A stretch of 64,000 nucleotides of DNA, from NCBI GenBank assembly GCA_036346225.1, contig JARFIW010001215.1, positions 8,942,501-9,006,500 on the forward strand, read 5' to 3'. Below the pieces are notes generated by a model. It searched no databases. It worked only from the letters and a program-made list of their open reading frames with translations, and was not told the origin of the DNA. The position numbers were made by a program, and so were the translations under genes. Numbering within the stretch: the stretch's first letter is position 1; each line of letters starts with the position of its first letter. Of this stretch, positions 43,851 to 55,460 are shown piece by piece. This DNA is from Platerodrilus igneus (lineage: Eukaryota > Arthropoda > Insecta > Coleoptera > Lycidae).

Positions 43851-46800
43851 CATAGATAAAAGAAATCACAGTAATTTAAATAAACTATGCTTTATATAAT
43901 TTAACGTTTTACCTGCAAGTGTATTGACCACCGATTTACAGCGCATGCGCAAAACCATAATGTCCATTGTAGTGCATTGTCCGATAATGTAACTATTTGT
44001 AACGAAAACACCATTTTTATTTTTATTTATGCCAATAAAGCAGAAGGTGATTAATTATAGTGTACTTTGTATAATTTATTGGTATTAAATTGTTACTCGT
44101 AAGGCGAGCGGGCCAGTACGAAAAGAACAAAATCAATAAGGGAATGTTCGCCCTAAGTACGTGTAACAACGAAAGGAAAAGATAACAAATGTCGCGCTAA
44201 ACACAGTCATTAATTGAGGGGGTAAGAGGGAGGGGTGTCTGAAGAACGAAACAGCAATGCACACAAACCAACTCGCATTTTTTTCGATCAACTTTACCTG
44301 AAAGAATGGTTAAACACAAAAAACATTAAAATATAACTCTAATGTATATTTTCTAAGAATCTAGATGGTAAGCGGTATTAAATTACTGGTTTAAGGACAA
44401 ACATCTGTTTCCTCCACTCCTCGCGCACTAACATTAAATACTAATTATATCTAATATTGTTATGTAATAAGATTAGTTAGTTTAAATGTTATATAGTTTT
44501 ATATATTTTCAATTCACATGTACATAATTAATAAATCTAAATATAGAAACTCAAAAGGTGTTAGTTATTTAGAATTCGACCCATTGTTTGGAAATGAGAA
44601 CACCTATTGTATTGTTTTTCTCTTTTGTACAAAATGGACGAAATGCTGATATTTCTTTAAAAGAAAATTTGAAGGCAGCTGAAAATCACCAGTTCGTTGA
44701 TATACAGAGGCATCCTGACGATCCGTTTAACTTAAATGCGAGACAGTTTCAAAAATTGTTTTGACGAGTAAAGAGCTGTTGCGAGTTTTAATTGAAATAT
44801 TGGCGTCTCATATGCGAAATTATATTTTTGATATTTTGTATTTTTGCTAACTCATATTTTGAAATTTTCGTATTTGTGCTTTCCTTTTTTATGAACTGTC
44901 GTATTTTGATATTTTCACATTTCCGTGGTTTTAAAATTTCCAATTTTTTTGTTTTTTGTTATGTCATTGATGTTGTTTGGGTAGTTAATCATGGGTGTAT
45001 TTTAAGTAGCAACATTCATTACGTCGCTCCTTACATTTTAGAATTTATTTTTAAACCCAGGGAAAGCTGTTTTTCTCATCCGTAATTTAAATTTTTGTTT
45101 GTAAGATTTACGATTATAGTTCCCACAAACCCGAGAACATTAACTCAATGAATTATTGTATGTAAACGCATACGTTTGCGTTTCTAGGCTAAAGGAATGT
45201 AGATGTGGTTAACGGATTGGTCGTAGAAACGTGAAATGGTGCGGTTACTGTAGTTGGTGACCACGCAGTATCTAAAAAGAATGCACTTTTCGACCGGCGT
45301 TTTTGAGTCCAGTAGTTAAGTTCGGCGAAGTGATCCTTTCCTATTTCCGTACATTCTTCTACCTCAAAATTATCTCTGTGCTTCGCCGATACAATTTGGG
45401 CACACGGAAAAAACTCCAGTCGATGACCCGGATCTGAGAAGCGGAAAATGGCCTTGGATTTTAGTAAAATCCAAATAACTTTGTAACAATTTTTTTTGCA
45501 AAAGAAAGAAAATTTGCCGAATTATTTTGTAATCCTAAATAAGTTTTCATATTCATAGCAAATTTTTAGTTCAAGATGGGAAATATTAAGCAAACCGTTA
45601 TTACTTTTTAATTCTGTTGCAAGGTTGGGCCCCATACTTTATTGTAATAAAAAATTATACGTTTCAGATGTTTAAAATCTTGTGAAAGTCGTCTAAATTT
45701 CAAGGTAATCTTTTAAAATAGCAGTTTAACGTTGTAAGTATATACATTAATATTTTTTAATATTTCAAGGTTTTCCGAGTTATTTTGTAAACACCGCCGT
45801 TGGTCCGTCCTTCGCTTAGTTTCATGTAGATAGCGTGTCTTGGGACGAATCATTCTTATGAACCGTTTTGATAATTTTATTACTTCTATTCCATCCTCCG
45901 AGACGCTCGTAATGGAATCATTGATGCTAAAATTTAATTTAAGGATTAAGACACTGCTTTAATCTGTTTTTAGCGCAAAACACAACAATTCTGATACAGC
46001 TTATCCCTTCAGAAATATGGTCCGAAATAGTATAATTTGTTACACGAGAATGTATAATTAATATCGATAAACCTTTATCGTTCCACTTAGTTAGAATCCC
46101 GCAACACAGCAGAGTAGTTTCATCAGGGTGATTATCCACAACTCGCTGTTAAGGGTGAGTGGTTTATTTTGTTGCTGAATTCGTTAAAGAATTAATTAAA
46201 ACGGGTTGTATTGAACAACTTCCCTTGACGCTTGAGACGTTAATACACCCGTTAACCTAATTAGATGTAAAAGTACTGTCATTCCAGTCCATCGAATTTT
46301 TTCGTAAAACAGAAATTGTAATTAAAATTTCAATTCTTTAATTTAAGATATTATGTTAAAAGAAAACTAACTTAAGTAAATTTCGTTTAAAATTTGTAAT
46401 AAGTAGGAATTTCTTTTGTTTGTCCTTCTCATTTGTGAGATGCCGGAATATAGAAGTTTCTTTCAAAAGACCTGTTTGTGTAATGATTTGCAACGAATTT
46501 GTTTTCCTATTCTATAATTTAAAATTTAGATAATGAATATATATGTAAGTGGTATGCGAGATCTGACAAATCATAATTGAGATAACAACTTTGTAAATGC
46601 GTAAACTATTTAAAAATTCTGTTTGAGTATTTAAAAACAAAAAAAAAACCTGTGATATTATTTGATGATTTTATTAAATATGAATGTTATAGTGTTTTGA
46701 TACAAAATATTTATTTCTCCAAAACGAAATAGACGTGTCACGATGTTGGCAATTTTTGTGTCTTATAATTTAAGAGTTGCATATGTTAAACTATTTTAAA

Positions 46801-46900
46801 TTGTCGTATATAATACACGCCTTTAAGTCGACTTGCGCTTAAGGTCAACGTATTCTAAAATTTCACCAATAAACGGTTGTGTGTAAAACAGCTATAAGAC
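43851..46900. other. Unassigned stretch
   Basis: AT-rich sequence with no recognisable family. A 56-aa frame at 44594-44764 (plus) reads protein-like wording near its end (DIQRHPDDPFNLNARQFQKLF), and a hydrophobic 97-aa frame lies at 44792-45085. Neither has a known domain and both may be chance. The first ~70 bp may still belong to the zinc-finger promoter region. Confidence 0.35.
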
Positions 46901-47044
46901 AATACAGGAGTTAGTCAGTATGTTACATTCAATTTTTCATTCCTAAATATTTTCATTCAATTTACGATGTTCTCAAATATTCCGACACCTCGGCTTCGAT
47001 ATTTTGTATAACTATCTGTTATAGAAGGCACCTCTGATTACGCA

Positions 47045-47390
47045 TTATAATGTAATAATTCGAACTGTTTCTATAAAACTCACTTTAATACAAATAAGTA
47101 AGTTCTTTTCGAAAGTAGGAGTAGCAAGTATGATATCATCGAGATACGAAAAGCAATACGGTTCGAGGTCGTATCCCAGCACACGATCGATACGATGCTG
47201 AAACGTAGCAGGAGCTCTATGAAGTCCAAAAGACATTCAACTGAAACAAACCTCGACCTAGTGACGTATTTGCGGTAACGGGTTTTAAATCAGCAGGAAG
47301 ATGGATTTGTCAGTAGGCAGGACAGATGTCTAAGCTAGTAAAAATTTGGCACCACGTAGACGGTCTAAAATTGTGGAAATATAAGGGAGT
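47045..47390 (-). pseudogene. gypsy reverse transcriptase relic
   Basis: Minus-strand frame 47236-47045 reads MSFGLHRAPATFQHRIDRVL then YLDDIILATPTFEK, the core of a Ty3/gypsy RT including the YLDD catalytic motif. Upstream, in shifted frames, are ILDRLRGAK and a LGRGLFQ-like block. Only ~350 bp survive. It is a different lineage from the elements at 34 and 61 kb (FSYLDDIILATPTFEK against VYLDDVIVLGRSFEE). Confidence 0.8.
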
Positions 47391-47649
47391 GGTTAAGTTG
47401 CAAATTTAAATGAAAACTTAAAACTTCCCGCCTGTAAAATAAGACTTTAACGCACTGTCGCTCTACTGTTGCTTAATATACAAATTTTTTATTTAAATAT
47501 TTCATAAGTTTCCCGTGAAGAAGAATAACGGTAAAAACTAATTTTGATAGAAATTGTTCAATGTACACGCAGTTAATTTTGATCTTTTTCCAAACTGACG
47601 AATTGACATCTAAAAGTCATATGTATGCGCAAAATTATTTTATTTCGTA

Positions 47650-48641
47650 ATGTGATGTTAAAAGCTTACCCCAGTTGTTGTGAATAGTGGCAAGCATCTT
47701 TGTCTACGGGCATTACTTTGTATGCAAGTGTATAGGGTTTGTTAAATGGCAACTGGAAGTTGCAGCAAATCACATATATGGTAAAGAATAGCCACACAAA
47801 TTGTATACATATGAATTTCTTTAGATGCGATCGCAAATAGTATCACAAATTGCACGTGAATGTTATAATACAAACAAAGGTACAGTAGTTTATCGCGTGC
47901 TCGCATAGAGGGCATAACAGGTTTCACCGAAATTACACATGAAATATTTATTTCGCTTTACAGAATAAACATGCAAATTAATTATAGCTCTGCTTACTTC
48001 ATAACGATCTAAACGTTTAAATTTTAGAGTAAAGACATCTAATGATTTTTCCTTGTTTATGTAATACTGAGCGCGGGTTTACTCGATGGTTGTTCTACAT
48101 CAAATTATTGTAACGGACTCGTATGTTTTCCTACATAAAGGACCAACATAAGGATAACAGGAAGGCCAGGATTAACAAGTAATCTCCACTACATAACTTA
48201 TAAAGCACAACTGCCACATTAGTATTTAACGATACGCAAAGTCAAGACAGAAATGATTATCGTGACCGTTTCAACACTTGTTCACACAATCCCCTCTACG
48301 TTGCGTATTATGAATAGTTGGGAAATAAATGTCCATTCCGGAACCGTAAGAAACGTGTGTACCGCAAAATTACATAATACTAACGAGTTATTTTCCTTAA
48401 ACATTGCTGGGAGTATCAAGGTCACAACAATATGCGTAAATACCTTAATTTCTAAAACTATCTTTGACAACCAGGTGTAATTCAATTAAATTAATAATTA
48501 GGAATACGCTAACATGATTATTTACAAAAATAATATCTTCAGCTCTTTTAAACGGATATTCCCTACCCACATAAATATCAGTTTAAACGATTTGCTGATA
48601 CATTTTTATTTTATTTTATTAATATAACATCTTTAAAGTGT
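47650..48641. repeat. Noncoding arm of unit B
   Basis: Co-linear with 17968-19010, including relic finger wording on the minus strand near 47.77-47.87 kb (CVAILYH over an ICVAI frame). It ends at GTGTTA, where the mariner is inserted, and resumes at 49897 (TTTGTTTTATTAATATTAGATA). Confidence 0.65.
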
Positions 48642-48643
48642 TA

Positions 48644-49894
48644 CAAGGGTCGTTCAATAATTCCTTGGGAAATCCAAGAGATGACGCTCGTAGTACCGAA
48701 AATATATTTTTGACAGTAAGCAGCACTTCTAACTAGTCAGCTGTTTCAGCCGCATCCATCACGTAGTTTCATTTTTTGTTGATTGAAGTAAAAACTTTCA
48801 TTTGATTATAACAATTGATAAAGGTGATTTTCAAGCAGTGATTAAACACTTGTATTTGAAAGAGTTAACGGCGAAAGAAATCAAAGATGAGTGGGATGAA
48901 GTCCATAGCGCATATGTCCCTGCGTTTGCAACTGTTTACAATTAGGTGATTGAGTTTAAACATGACCATACATCTACAAAAGATGAACATCGTTCCGGAC
49001 GCCTTGTGAAAGTGTCTACCCCCGAAATGATTGACAAAATTCACGATATGATTTTAAATGATCGACGAATAAAAGTGCGCGAAATAGTTGAGGCCACAGG
49101 CATATCGCAAGGTACAGTTGCTTCAATTTTGCACGAAAAATTGGCTTGGAAAAAAATCTCGGCAAGATGGGTGCCGCGTTTGCTCAACGCAACGTGTGGT
49201 AGATTCTGAGGCTGCTTTGGCGCTTTTCTGTTGCAATCTTGAGGATTTTCTGCGTCGATACATAACTGTTGACGAAACATGGATACATTACTACACTCCA
49301 GAGACAAAAGAACAGCCAAAACAGTGGATTTTTGAAGACGAACGGGCTCCGAAGAAGGCGAAGAAATCGGCCGGCAATGCTATAGTCAGGGTCTTTTGGG
49401 ATGCACGCGGTATCATCTACATAGATTACTTAGAAAAGGGAAACGATACCAGGAGATTATTATGCCTCGTTATTGGACCGGCTGAGCGAAGAAATCAAGG
49501 AAAAACGTCCTCATTTGAAACGGAAAAAGATCCTTTTTCATCAAGACAATGCACGGGTGCACACTGCGCAGTTGCAATTGCCAAAATTATAGAATTGAAA
49601 TTCCAATTATTACAATATCCACTATATTCGCCAGATTTACCCCCCGTGACTTTTTCTTATCAGCAAACTTAAAAAAATAGCTTGGAGGACAAAGGTTTAC
49701 GTCTAATGAGGAAGTCATCACCCAAACGAATGCCTATTTTGAGGAGCTTCGGAAATTCCATTTGGACGGCTTAAAAAATTTGGAAAAACGCTTAGAAAAA
49801 TGTATAGAGCTGAAGGGAGATTATGTTGAAAAATAAAAAACGAACCCAAAAAAATGTTTTTTCTACTTTTCCCTAAGGACTTGAACGACCCTCG
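48644..49894 (+). mobile_element. mariner element (SETMAR-like) with TA target duplication
   Basis: The termini CAAGGGTCGTTCAA (left) and the inverse of TTGAACGACCCTCG (right) form the TIR core. TA duplications lie at 48642-48643 and 49895-49896. At 1.25 kb it is full length for mariner. The corresponding site in unit A (near 19010) is empty and reads GTGTTATTTG across the join. Confidence 0.9.
48810..49836 (+). pseudogene. mariner transposase pseudogene
   Basis: The reading begins with an N-terminal HTH region (VIKHLYLKELTAKEIKDEW) and is interrupted by TAG at about 48943. It reopens with IDKIHDMILNDRRIKVREIV and GISQGTVASILHEKLAWKK, the second HTH, then WVPRLL. After a frameshift near 49195 come the catalytic block ITVDETWIHYYTPETK with the first Asp, HQDNARVHT (second Asp, in yet another frame) and YSPDL (third Asp of the DD34D triad). 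The wording is closest to the SETMAR/Hsmar-type lineage. Nonsense and frameshifts make it inactive. Confidence 0.85.
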
Positions 49895-50241
49895 TATTTG
49901 TTTTATTAATATTAGATACAGTTATTTTAATCGTAATTTATTATAAATATATCTGTAAATAATAATACAAAGTTAAAACCAAACGTAGTATTTATGGCCG
50001 CTTGTTCCGTACATCTTAAACAACGTTTAATGCTAAACACTGGTTTAAAATTAAAAATTACTTTGCACCGTTCTGTAAACCGAGATTAAATCAATCTAAA
50101 CCAAGGTTAAACTAAACCGTCAATTTTGGGGGTTTAATTATTTTAAGCCTAGTTTAAAGTCTAGTTTCATATTCATAACCCTACTTTTTGTTTTTACCAT
50201 ATTAATTGCAAAATTGATATATTTATAAGAAATCAGATAAC

Positions 50242-51115
50242 ATGGAGAACGATTATGATTTTTTGAGGACGATTTTGACATCCTAGAAAATATTGAATTT
50301 GGATTTCCAAAAAAGAAATATGTAAGAAGTCAATACTATGAAACCATGGACGAATTAAGTTTCTTTAAATGATTTCGCCTCATGAAAATTACTGTCATGG
50401 AATTGTTGACTTTGATCGAGAATGACCTAGAGTATAATAATGATTTGTAAGTACAATTATTTGAAAAATCTATAATATAACATATCCAACTTTGAGTTTT
50501 TTTTTGTAAAAATAACAGCGCCGTCAATTAATCAATTATTGACAGCGCTTACCATCTGGTTACGGCAGCAGATTTTATTGGTATAGACGATTCGACTGCA
50601 TCTAGAATTATTGCCAAAGTGTCCTTATGCATAGCTCGACTGTATTCTCAATATATCAAGATGCCAAATAATGAGACAGTTATTAAAACACAAACAAACT
50701 TTTACAATATTGCATCTCTTCCTCGGGTTATTGGATGTGTTGATTGCACACATGTACGTATTCAGTCTCCAGGTAAGCATTAGCACATTACATTAATAAA
50801 GCTAACAATAACTGTTTATATTTTCTGGAGGGGATGATGCCGAAATATATAGGAATCGAAAAGGTTCTTTTTCAATCAATACGTAGCTAACATGCGATTC
50901 CAACCTTAAAATATTAGATCATGTTGCACGGTGGCCGGGTTCCACGCATGATTCTACAATATTCAACAACTCCAGATTAAAAGGACGATTTCAAAACAAT
51001 GAATTTCGAAATAGTGTTTTGATAAACCCCTAAAAAACACAGTGCAAGTACAACGTAACACAGACTCAATTTCGCATACAGTCCACTTGGTTGAAGGAAT
51101 AGGAACTGCAGCTTA
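50242..51115 (+). pseudogene. Harbinger transposase (HARBI1-like) pseudogene
   Basis: Starting near ATG 50242, shifted frames read an acidic N-terminus, FRLMKITVMELL, and INQLLTAL. Then comes a good stretch DDSTASRIIAKVSLCIARLYSQY followed by SLPRVIGCVDCTHVRIQSPG, which includes the first catalytic Asp. A probable intron (GTAAGC at about 50773 to a TTTCTGGAG-type acceptor near 50829) leads to NRKGSFSIN, ARWPGSTHDSTIF (second Asp) and a weak VEGIG block where the Glu should be. Frameshifts and stops abolish function. Confidence 0.8.
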
Positions 51116-51514
51116 GAACAACAAAAAACCGCGGAGGTAAGTCGATATACAAATTTATAAGACCTCCGCGCAATAAACAGTATGGACTCTTTTTAATAAC
51201 CTTACGTGAGCCCTCTCCAGTAAGTGATATTTCGTTTTTCTCCTCGGCCACTATTTTTCTAACCTCTTTCTTTTTATTTTTAAAGAGCCTCTTTAAACAA
51301 TCTACTCCTCTATATATACCATCTGGACTACATTGAATTTTTTGGTAATATCCATCCAGGGCTTTGCCTTTTCTTTAGATGTAACCTGGTCGGTTTTTTA
51401 ATTTTCTAAAACATGACTGTATTCTGAACAAGTATTTGCAATCAACATTTTTTTCTCGCTCGTAAAATTTGAGGACCTGGCTCTTTTTTTCTGCTCTAGT
51501 ACAAGATCACTCAT
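51066..51514 (-). pseudogene. Harbinger-associated Myb/SANT-like protein, decayed
   Basis: Starting at ATG 51514 the minus strand reads RARSSNFTSEKKMLIANTCS, then HVLEN, a stop, KTDQVTSKEKAKPWMDITKKFN, and later KEVRKIVAEEKNEIS. This is the trihelix/SANT-like DNA-binding protein that Harbinger elements encode as a second ORF, needed with the transposase for TIR recognition. Its 3' end converges on and slightly overlaps the transposase tail. Two stops and one shift are visible. Confidence 0.75.
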
Positions 51515-51779
51515 GGCTTTATAATATTATAAAAAATATAAATATTCGCTGGCGGTTGCCTTAACCTCAAAAAACTTTTTAATAATAGGAACGAAGTTAG
51601 CAACCAGATGACTTTTACAATGTTGTCAAATGTTAGTGGTTCCTAAACTCAGTTTAGATAACCGAGGAAAAATTTATTACTTTGCAAACCAACCAAAATT
51701 TAATCTTCGTATAAAATAAAACCTAGATTAATTAAACGTCGTTTAAAGTATATACGGCGTAAGTGGCCCTTAATCCTAC

Positions 51780-53470
51780 AACTTATAAAAGAAAAGTTCA
51801 ATGCACGTAGGCATATTAATATATTATACGTATTAAATAATCTGAATAAATAGAAAAATCGATACTAATCTTGGTTTCCGGTGTGACAGTTAGTGCAGGT
51901 AAATAAAGTGTGTGGTAGGCTGATAAACTTCCTGTAGCTGCAGTATCTGGTTTTTGTCTTACAATTCTTTGATTAGAAACAGTAGCTGCATCTTACTTCA
52001 GCAATTTCTATTTTCTCAATACCAAATATCTCCTTCAGCCTTGCTTTCATCGCTTGAAATGAACTCCTTGCTGCAACCCTTCTCGTTCATTAAATCTTCT
52101 GCTAATTCTTTTAGCGTCTTTTCTAGAGAGCTTACTGTCTCTTTTGCTATTAAAAATTATGTAGCTGTTTATGGCACCGAGATACAGAATGGTAAAAAAT
52201 ATAGTCAAAGGACGTCTGTTAGACACTTGACTCAGAGTAGATGTTTTGCAGTTTCTCATTTGCATCAACACTGCTTTTAGTCTGATTGTAGCACGTTCTA
52301 TGTCTAATTTATGAGCTTTGCCAGATGATGAGTCGATTAAATCACCATCGTATTGTGTGGATAGTATTAATCCTAACTTGTTTTCGCTTTTTAAGAAACA
52401 ATGGTAGTATATTTGGAAAATCCAAATACAAAATATCACGCTGGTCGCTCGTTCAAATTTGCAATAAATTTCAGTGATGTGATATAATTATCGCAGGTAA
52501 TGTCTTTTGAATTTCGATTCATAACTTACTAGTCATTTTACAACTGCATCTGGTTGTTGTCTAAGCAATATGATCCTTCCTTTTGTTGCACAACAAACAC
52601 TTCAAGATTCAAGCAATACAAAGTTTTTGCGTTTGTTAAAGCTCACACATTTATTCCATATTTATCTGGCTTCATCATCATATAAATATTAAAACTGCAA
52701 CAACCTTTGAAGGCAGAAAACATTTCATCAACTGTTACATAAGGTCCGATGCTGTAATTACTCTTGCAATACGTTATAAGTTCTTAAAAGGTTACCTTAC
52801 TGAAGGTAAATTTATCAATTTTTTCTTTCGGCCCTTACAGTATCAGAAATATCATCAAATTGCAACATTTGAACTAAGAAACGAAATTTATTGATCCCGA
52901 TAACTAATCTAAACATTTCAACTCCAGTTCCATCTATTTTCCATAGAGCCAAACCATTTGAGTGACTTGAGCGATTCACACAGACCAAATATAATAAACC
53001 AAGAAGACATTTGGTTCAATAATAAATTTTTTGGCATCTCGTTCTCTAGCACGATTTAGAAAACCTACTTTATTTTAATAATTTGATATATCACAACTTA
53101 TCAAGAAAATGTAATTCCCAACTAATCTGGAATGTGTGTATCGTACCTTACGCTGCTAACTGTTACTGATAGTAAATTTTTCTTTGCACTGCGGTTCGTT
53201 TTTGTAGTTAACGGACCTTTACATTCAACAAAAAGTGCGCTAGGGCTAAATCATCTGCATTTAAATCTCTTTCCTCAGAAATGTGCTTTTCTAATTGTGT
53301 AGTTGCGTTGTCGTCCACGTCATTGAAATTTGAATTACAGTCTCCAATATTAAACTCGTTGTTAGCAACCACTTCCTTATATAATTGCAATAAACGTTCA
53401 GTTTCTTTTGCATGCGAGCATATCATTCCTAACATCGCAATCTTCGCATCCGCATTCCTCCTCTATCAAC
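51780..53470 (-). pseudogene. piggyBac-like transposase pseudogene, unit B
   Basis: The best preserved of the piggyBac copies, on the minus strand. 53435-53208 is an acidic N-terminal segment (EVVANNEFNIGD, HISEERDLNADDLALAHFLL). About 52.95-52.85 kb reads KIDGTGVEMFRLVIGINKF and LQFDDISDT. About 52.75-52.62 kb reads VTVDEMFSAFKGCCSF then KPDKYGI, containing the first catalytic Asp of the DDD triad. 52439-52047 reads the C-terminal block (HKLDIERATIRLKA, RRPLTIFFTILYLGAINSYIIF). 51.97-51.87 kb reads a Cys-rich tail ending TCTNCHTG. The core between the first Asp block and the C-terminal part is missing, and stops occur throughout. Confidence 0.75.
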
Positions 53471-53890
53471 AGTTCATGTGAAACTAATTTAGAGAGACAC
53501 TAATTGGTTGCAAAAACATAAAAGGGATTACCGAATTTTTGAAAAGGATAAGGCCTATTGATCCATCCTACGTTCATAAATATAGCCACTTCAAGGGTTT
53601 ACCCTGAATTGTTGGAACATAAACAAACGATATTCCAAAAATACACTCAACGAAAGAATACTTTTGTATCATTTAACACAGCCTGTTTTATGAAGGTAGG
53701 TACTAAAGATCTGGCATAATTTTGTAAACAAAACTATATAAAAAAATAGTGCCTGACCGAAGAAAAGTCGACGGCGAGGATAACGAAAAATCAATATACA
53801 ATCGTATGTCTTCCTAAATGTATTTTCCTCATGAAGCATTATTACATACAAAATATGCAAATAAACGTTGGTTGTTATGAGATCGCACAA
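53471..53890. repeat. Conserved linker, unit B
   Basis: Co-linear with 24569-24880 of unit A. No ORF of note; the 73-aa frame at 53669-53890 is not conserved. Confidence 0.6.
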
Positions 53891-55458
53891 ATGCTTTTAG
53901 ATTATTCCTCTTTGATGCGAAATAATTACATACTGCAAACAAATGGTTTTATAGAGTTGTCTTTTTAAGCGGATTAAACACACAAATTGCATGCGAATGG
54001 ACGATATACAACTACAAATGGCTTGGCAATTTACTTTTTTGTGATGTGATATAATCACACAAATTTCATGCGAATAGACGTTTGGTTGTATACGACTGCA
54101 AATGTATTTGTAAATGATTTTTCTGTGATGTGGTATAATCACATATATTGCACGAGAATGGACGCTCGTCAGTATGCGAACGTAAATGTACTTGTAAATT
54201 ACTCTTTTGTGATGTGGTGTAAATGCTCAACTTACATGCAAATGGATGCTCGTTACTGTGCGACCGCAAATGTACTTGTAAAGTACTTTTTTTTGATGCG
54301 GTATAAGCACACAAATTGCATGCGAACGGACGTTCATTAGTATACAACTAAAAATGTTTTTTTAAATCACCTTTCAGTGACGATCTATAAATACACAAAT
54401 TGCATACAAATAGTCGTTCGTTAATATGCGACCTCAAATGTTTTTTTAAATTACTTTTATGTGGTGTGGTATAATTACACAATTTGCATGCAAATAGACG
54501 CTGTTTAGTGTGTGCGAGCGCAAATGTACTTGTAAATGGTCTTTTTGTTTTGCGATATAACTACACAAAGTGCATGCGCAGGGACTTTCGTTAGTATGCG
54601 ACCTCAAATGTTCTTGTAAATGACTTTTTGTAATGCAGTATAATGACATAAATTGCAAGCGAAGGGACGGCCATAAACTTGCGATTGCAAATATCTTTGT
54701 AAATAGCTTTTTCGTGATGTGGCGTAATAACACAAATTGCATTCGAATGGACGCTCATTAGTGTGTGATCACAAAAATGTACTTGACAATAAATTTTTAT
54801 GATGTAGTATAATCGCACAAATTGTATGCAAATGAATGCTCGTTTGTATGTGACCGCAAGTGTAATTGCAAATAACTTTTGTGACGTGGTATAATCACAC
54901 AAATTGCATTAGAGTAAACGCTCATTAGTGTGTGATTGAAAATGTACTTGAAAATAGATTTTTATGATGTGGTATAATAGCACAAATTGCATGCAATTGG
55001 ACGCTCGTTTGTGTGTGACCGCAAGTGTAATTGCAAATAACTTTTGTGACGTGGTATAATCACACAAATTGCATTAGAGTAAACGCTTATTAGTGTGTGA
55101 TTGAAAATGTACTTGAAAATAGATTTTTATGATGTGGTATAATAGCACAAATTGCATGCAATTGGACGCTCGTTTGTGTGTGACCGCAAGTGTAATTGCA
55201 AATAACTTTTTTGTGACATGGTATAATCACACCAATTGCATTAGAGTGGACGCTTATTAGTGTGTTATCGAAAATGTACTTGAAAATAGATTTTTATGAT
55301 GTGGTATAATAGCACAAATTGCATGTAAATGGACGCTCGTTTGTATGTGACCGCAAGTGTAAGCAAATAACTTTTTTGTGACGTGATATAATCACACAAA
55401 TTACATTAGAATGGACGCTCATTAGTGTGTGATCGCAAATGTACTTGAAAATAAATTT
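53891..55458 (-). pseudogene. Relic finger array downstream of zinc-finger gene B (~18 fingers)
   Basis: Finger motifs continue at 84-bp spacing for ~1.57 kb after the gene B stop, with shifts, stops and lost Cys/His. One open part (54347-54066) still holds three fingers, the middle one lacking its second Cys (ACKLSIYTTSQ). The ancestral protein may have had close to 30 fingers. Confidence 0.75.
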
Positions 55459-55460
55459 TT
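54790..55460 (-). repeat. Higher-order two-finger repeat
   Basis: The block TTTTTATGATG recurs at 54794, 54959, 55124, 55291 and 55456, giving a 165-167-bp period equal to two fingers (168 bp minus a codon-size loss). Neighbouring units share private changes such as CATTAGAGTAAACGC, so the pair was amplified as a unit. Confidence 0.8.

Larger units (their letters stand above)
49995..51769 (+). mobile_element. PIF/Harbinger element with TTA target duplication
   Basis: Termini: left TGGCCGCTTGTTCCG, right (inverted) GGGCCACTTACGCCG, with further inverted similarity (AACAACGTTTAA/AACGACGTTTAA). TTA duplications lie at 49992-49994 and 51770-51772, as expected for the superfamily. The 1775-bp element carries a transposase on the plus strand and a Myb/SANT-like gene on the minus strand. 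Unit A is uninterrupted at the equivalent point (near 19105). Confidence 0.85.

Noticed and set aside
44792..45085. 97-aa hydrophobic plus-strand ORF as a membrane protein
   Set aside because: T-rich DNA on this strand gives Phe/Ile/Leu runs by composition. No start context, homology or second copy supports it.
45939..46139. 66-aa minus-strand ORF
   Set aside because: No motif, repeat copy or conserved context. Expected by chance in a stretch this long.
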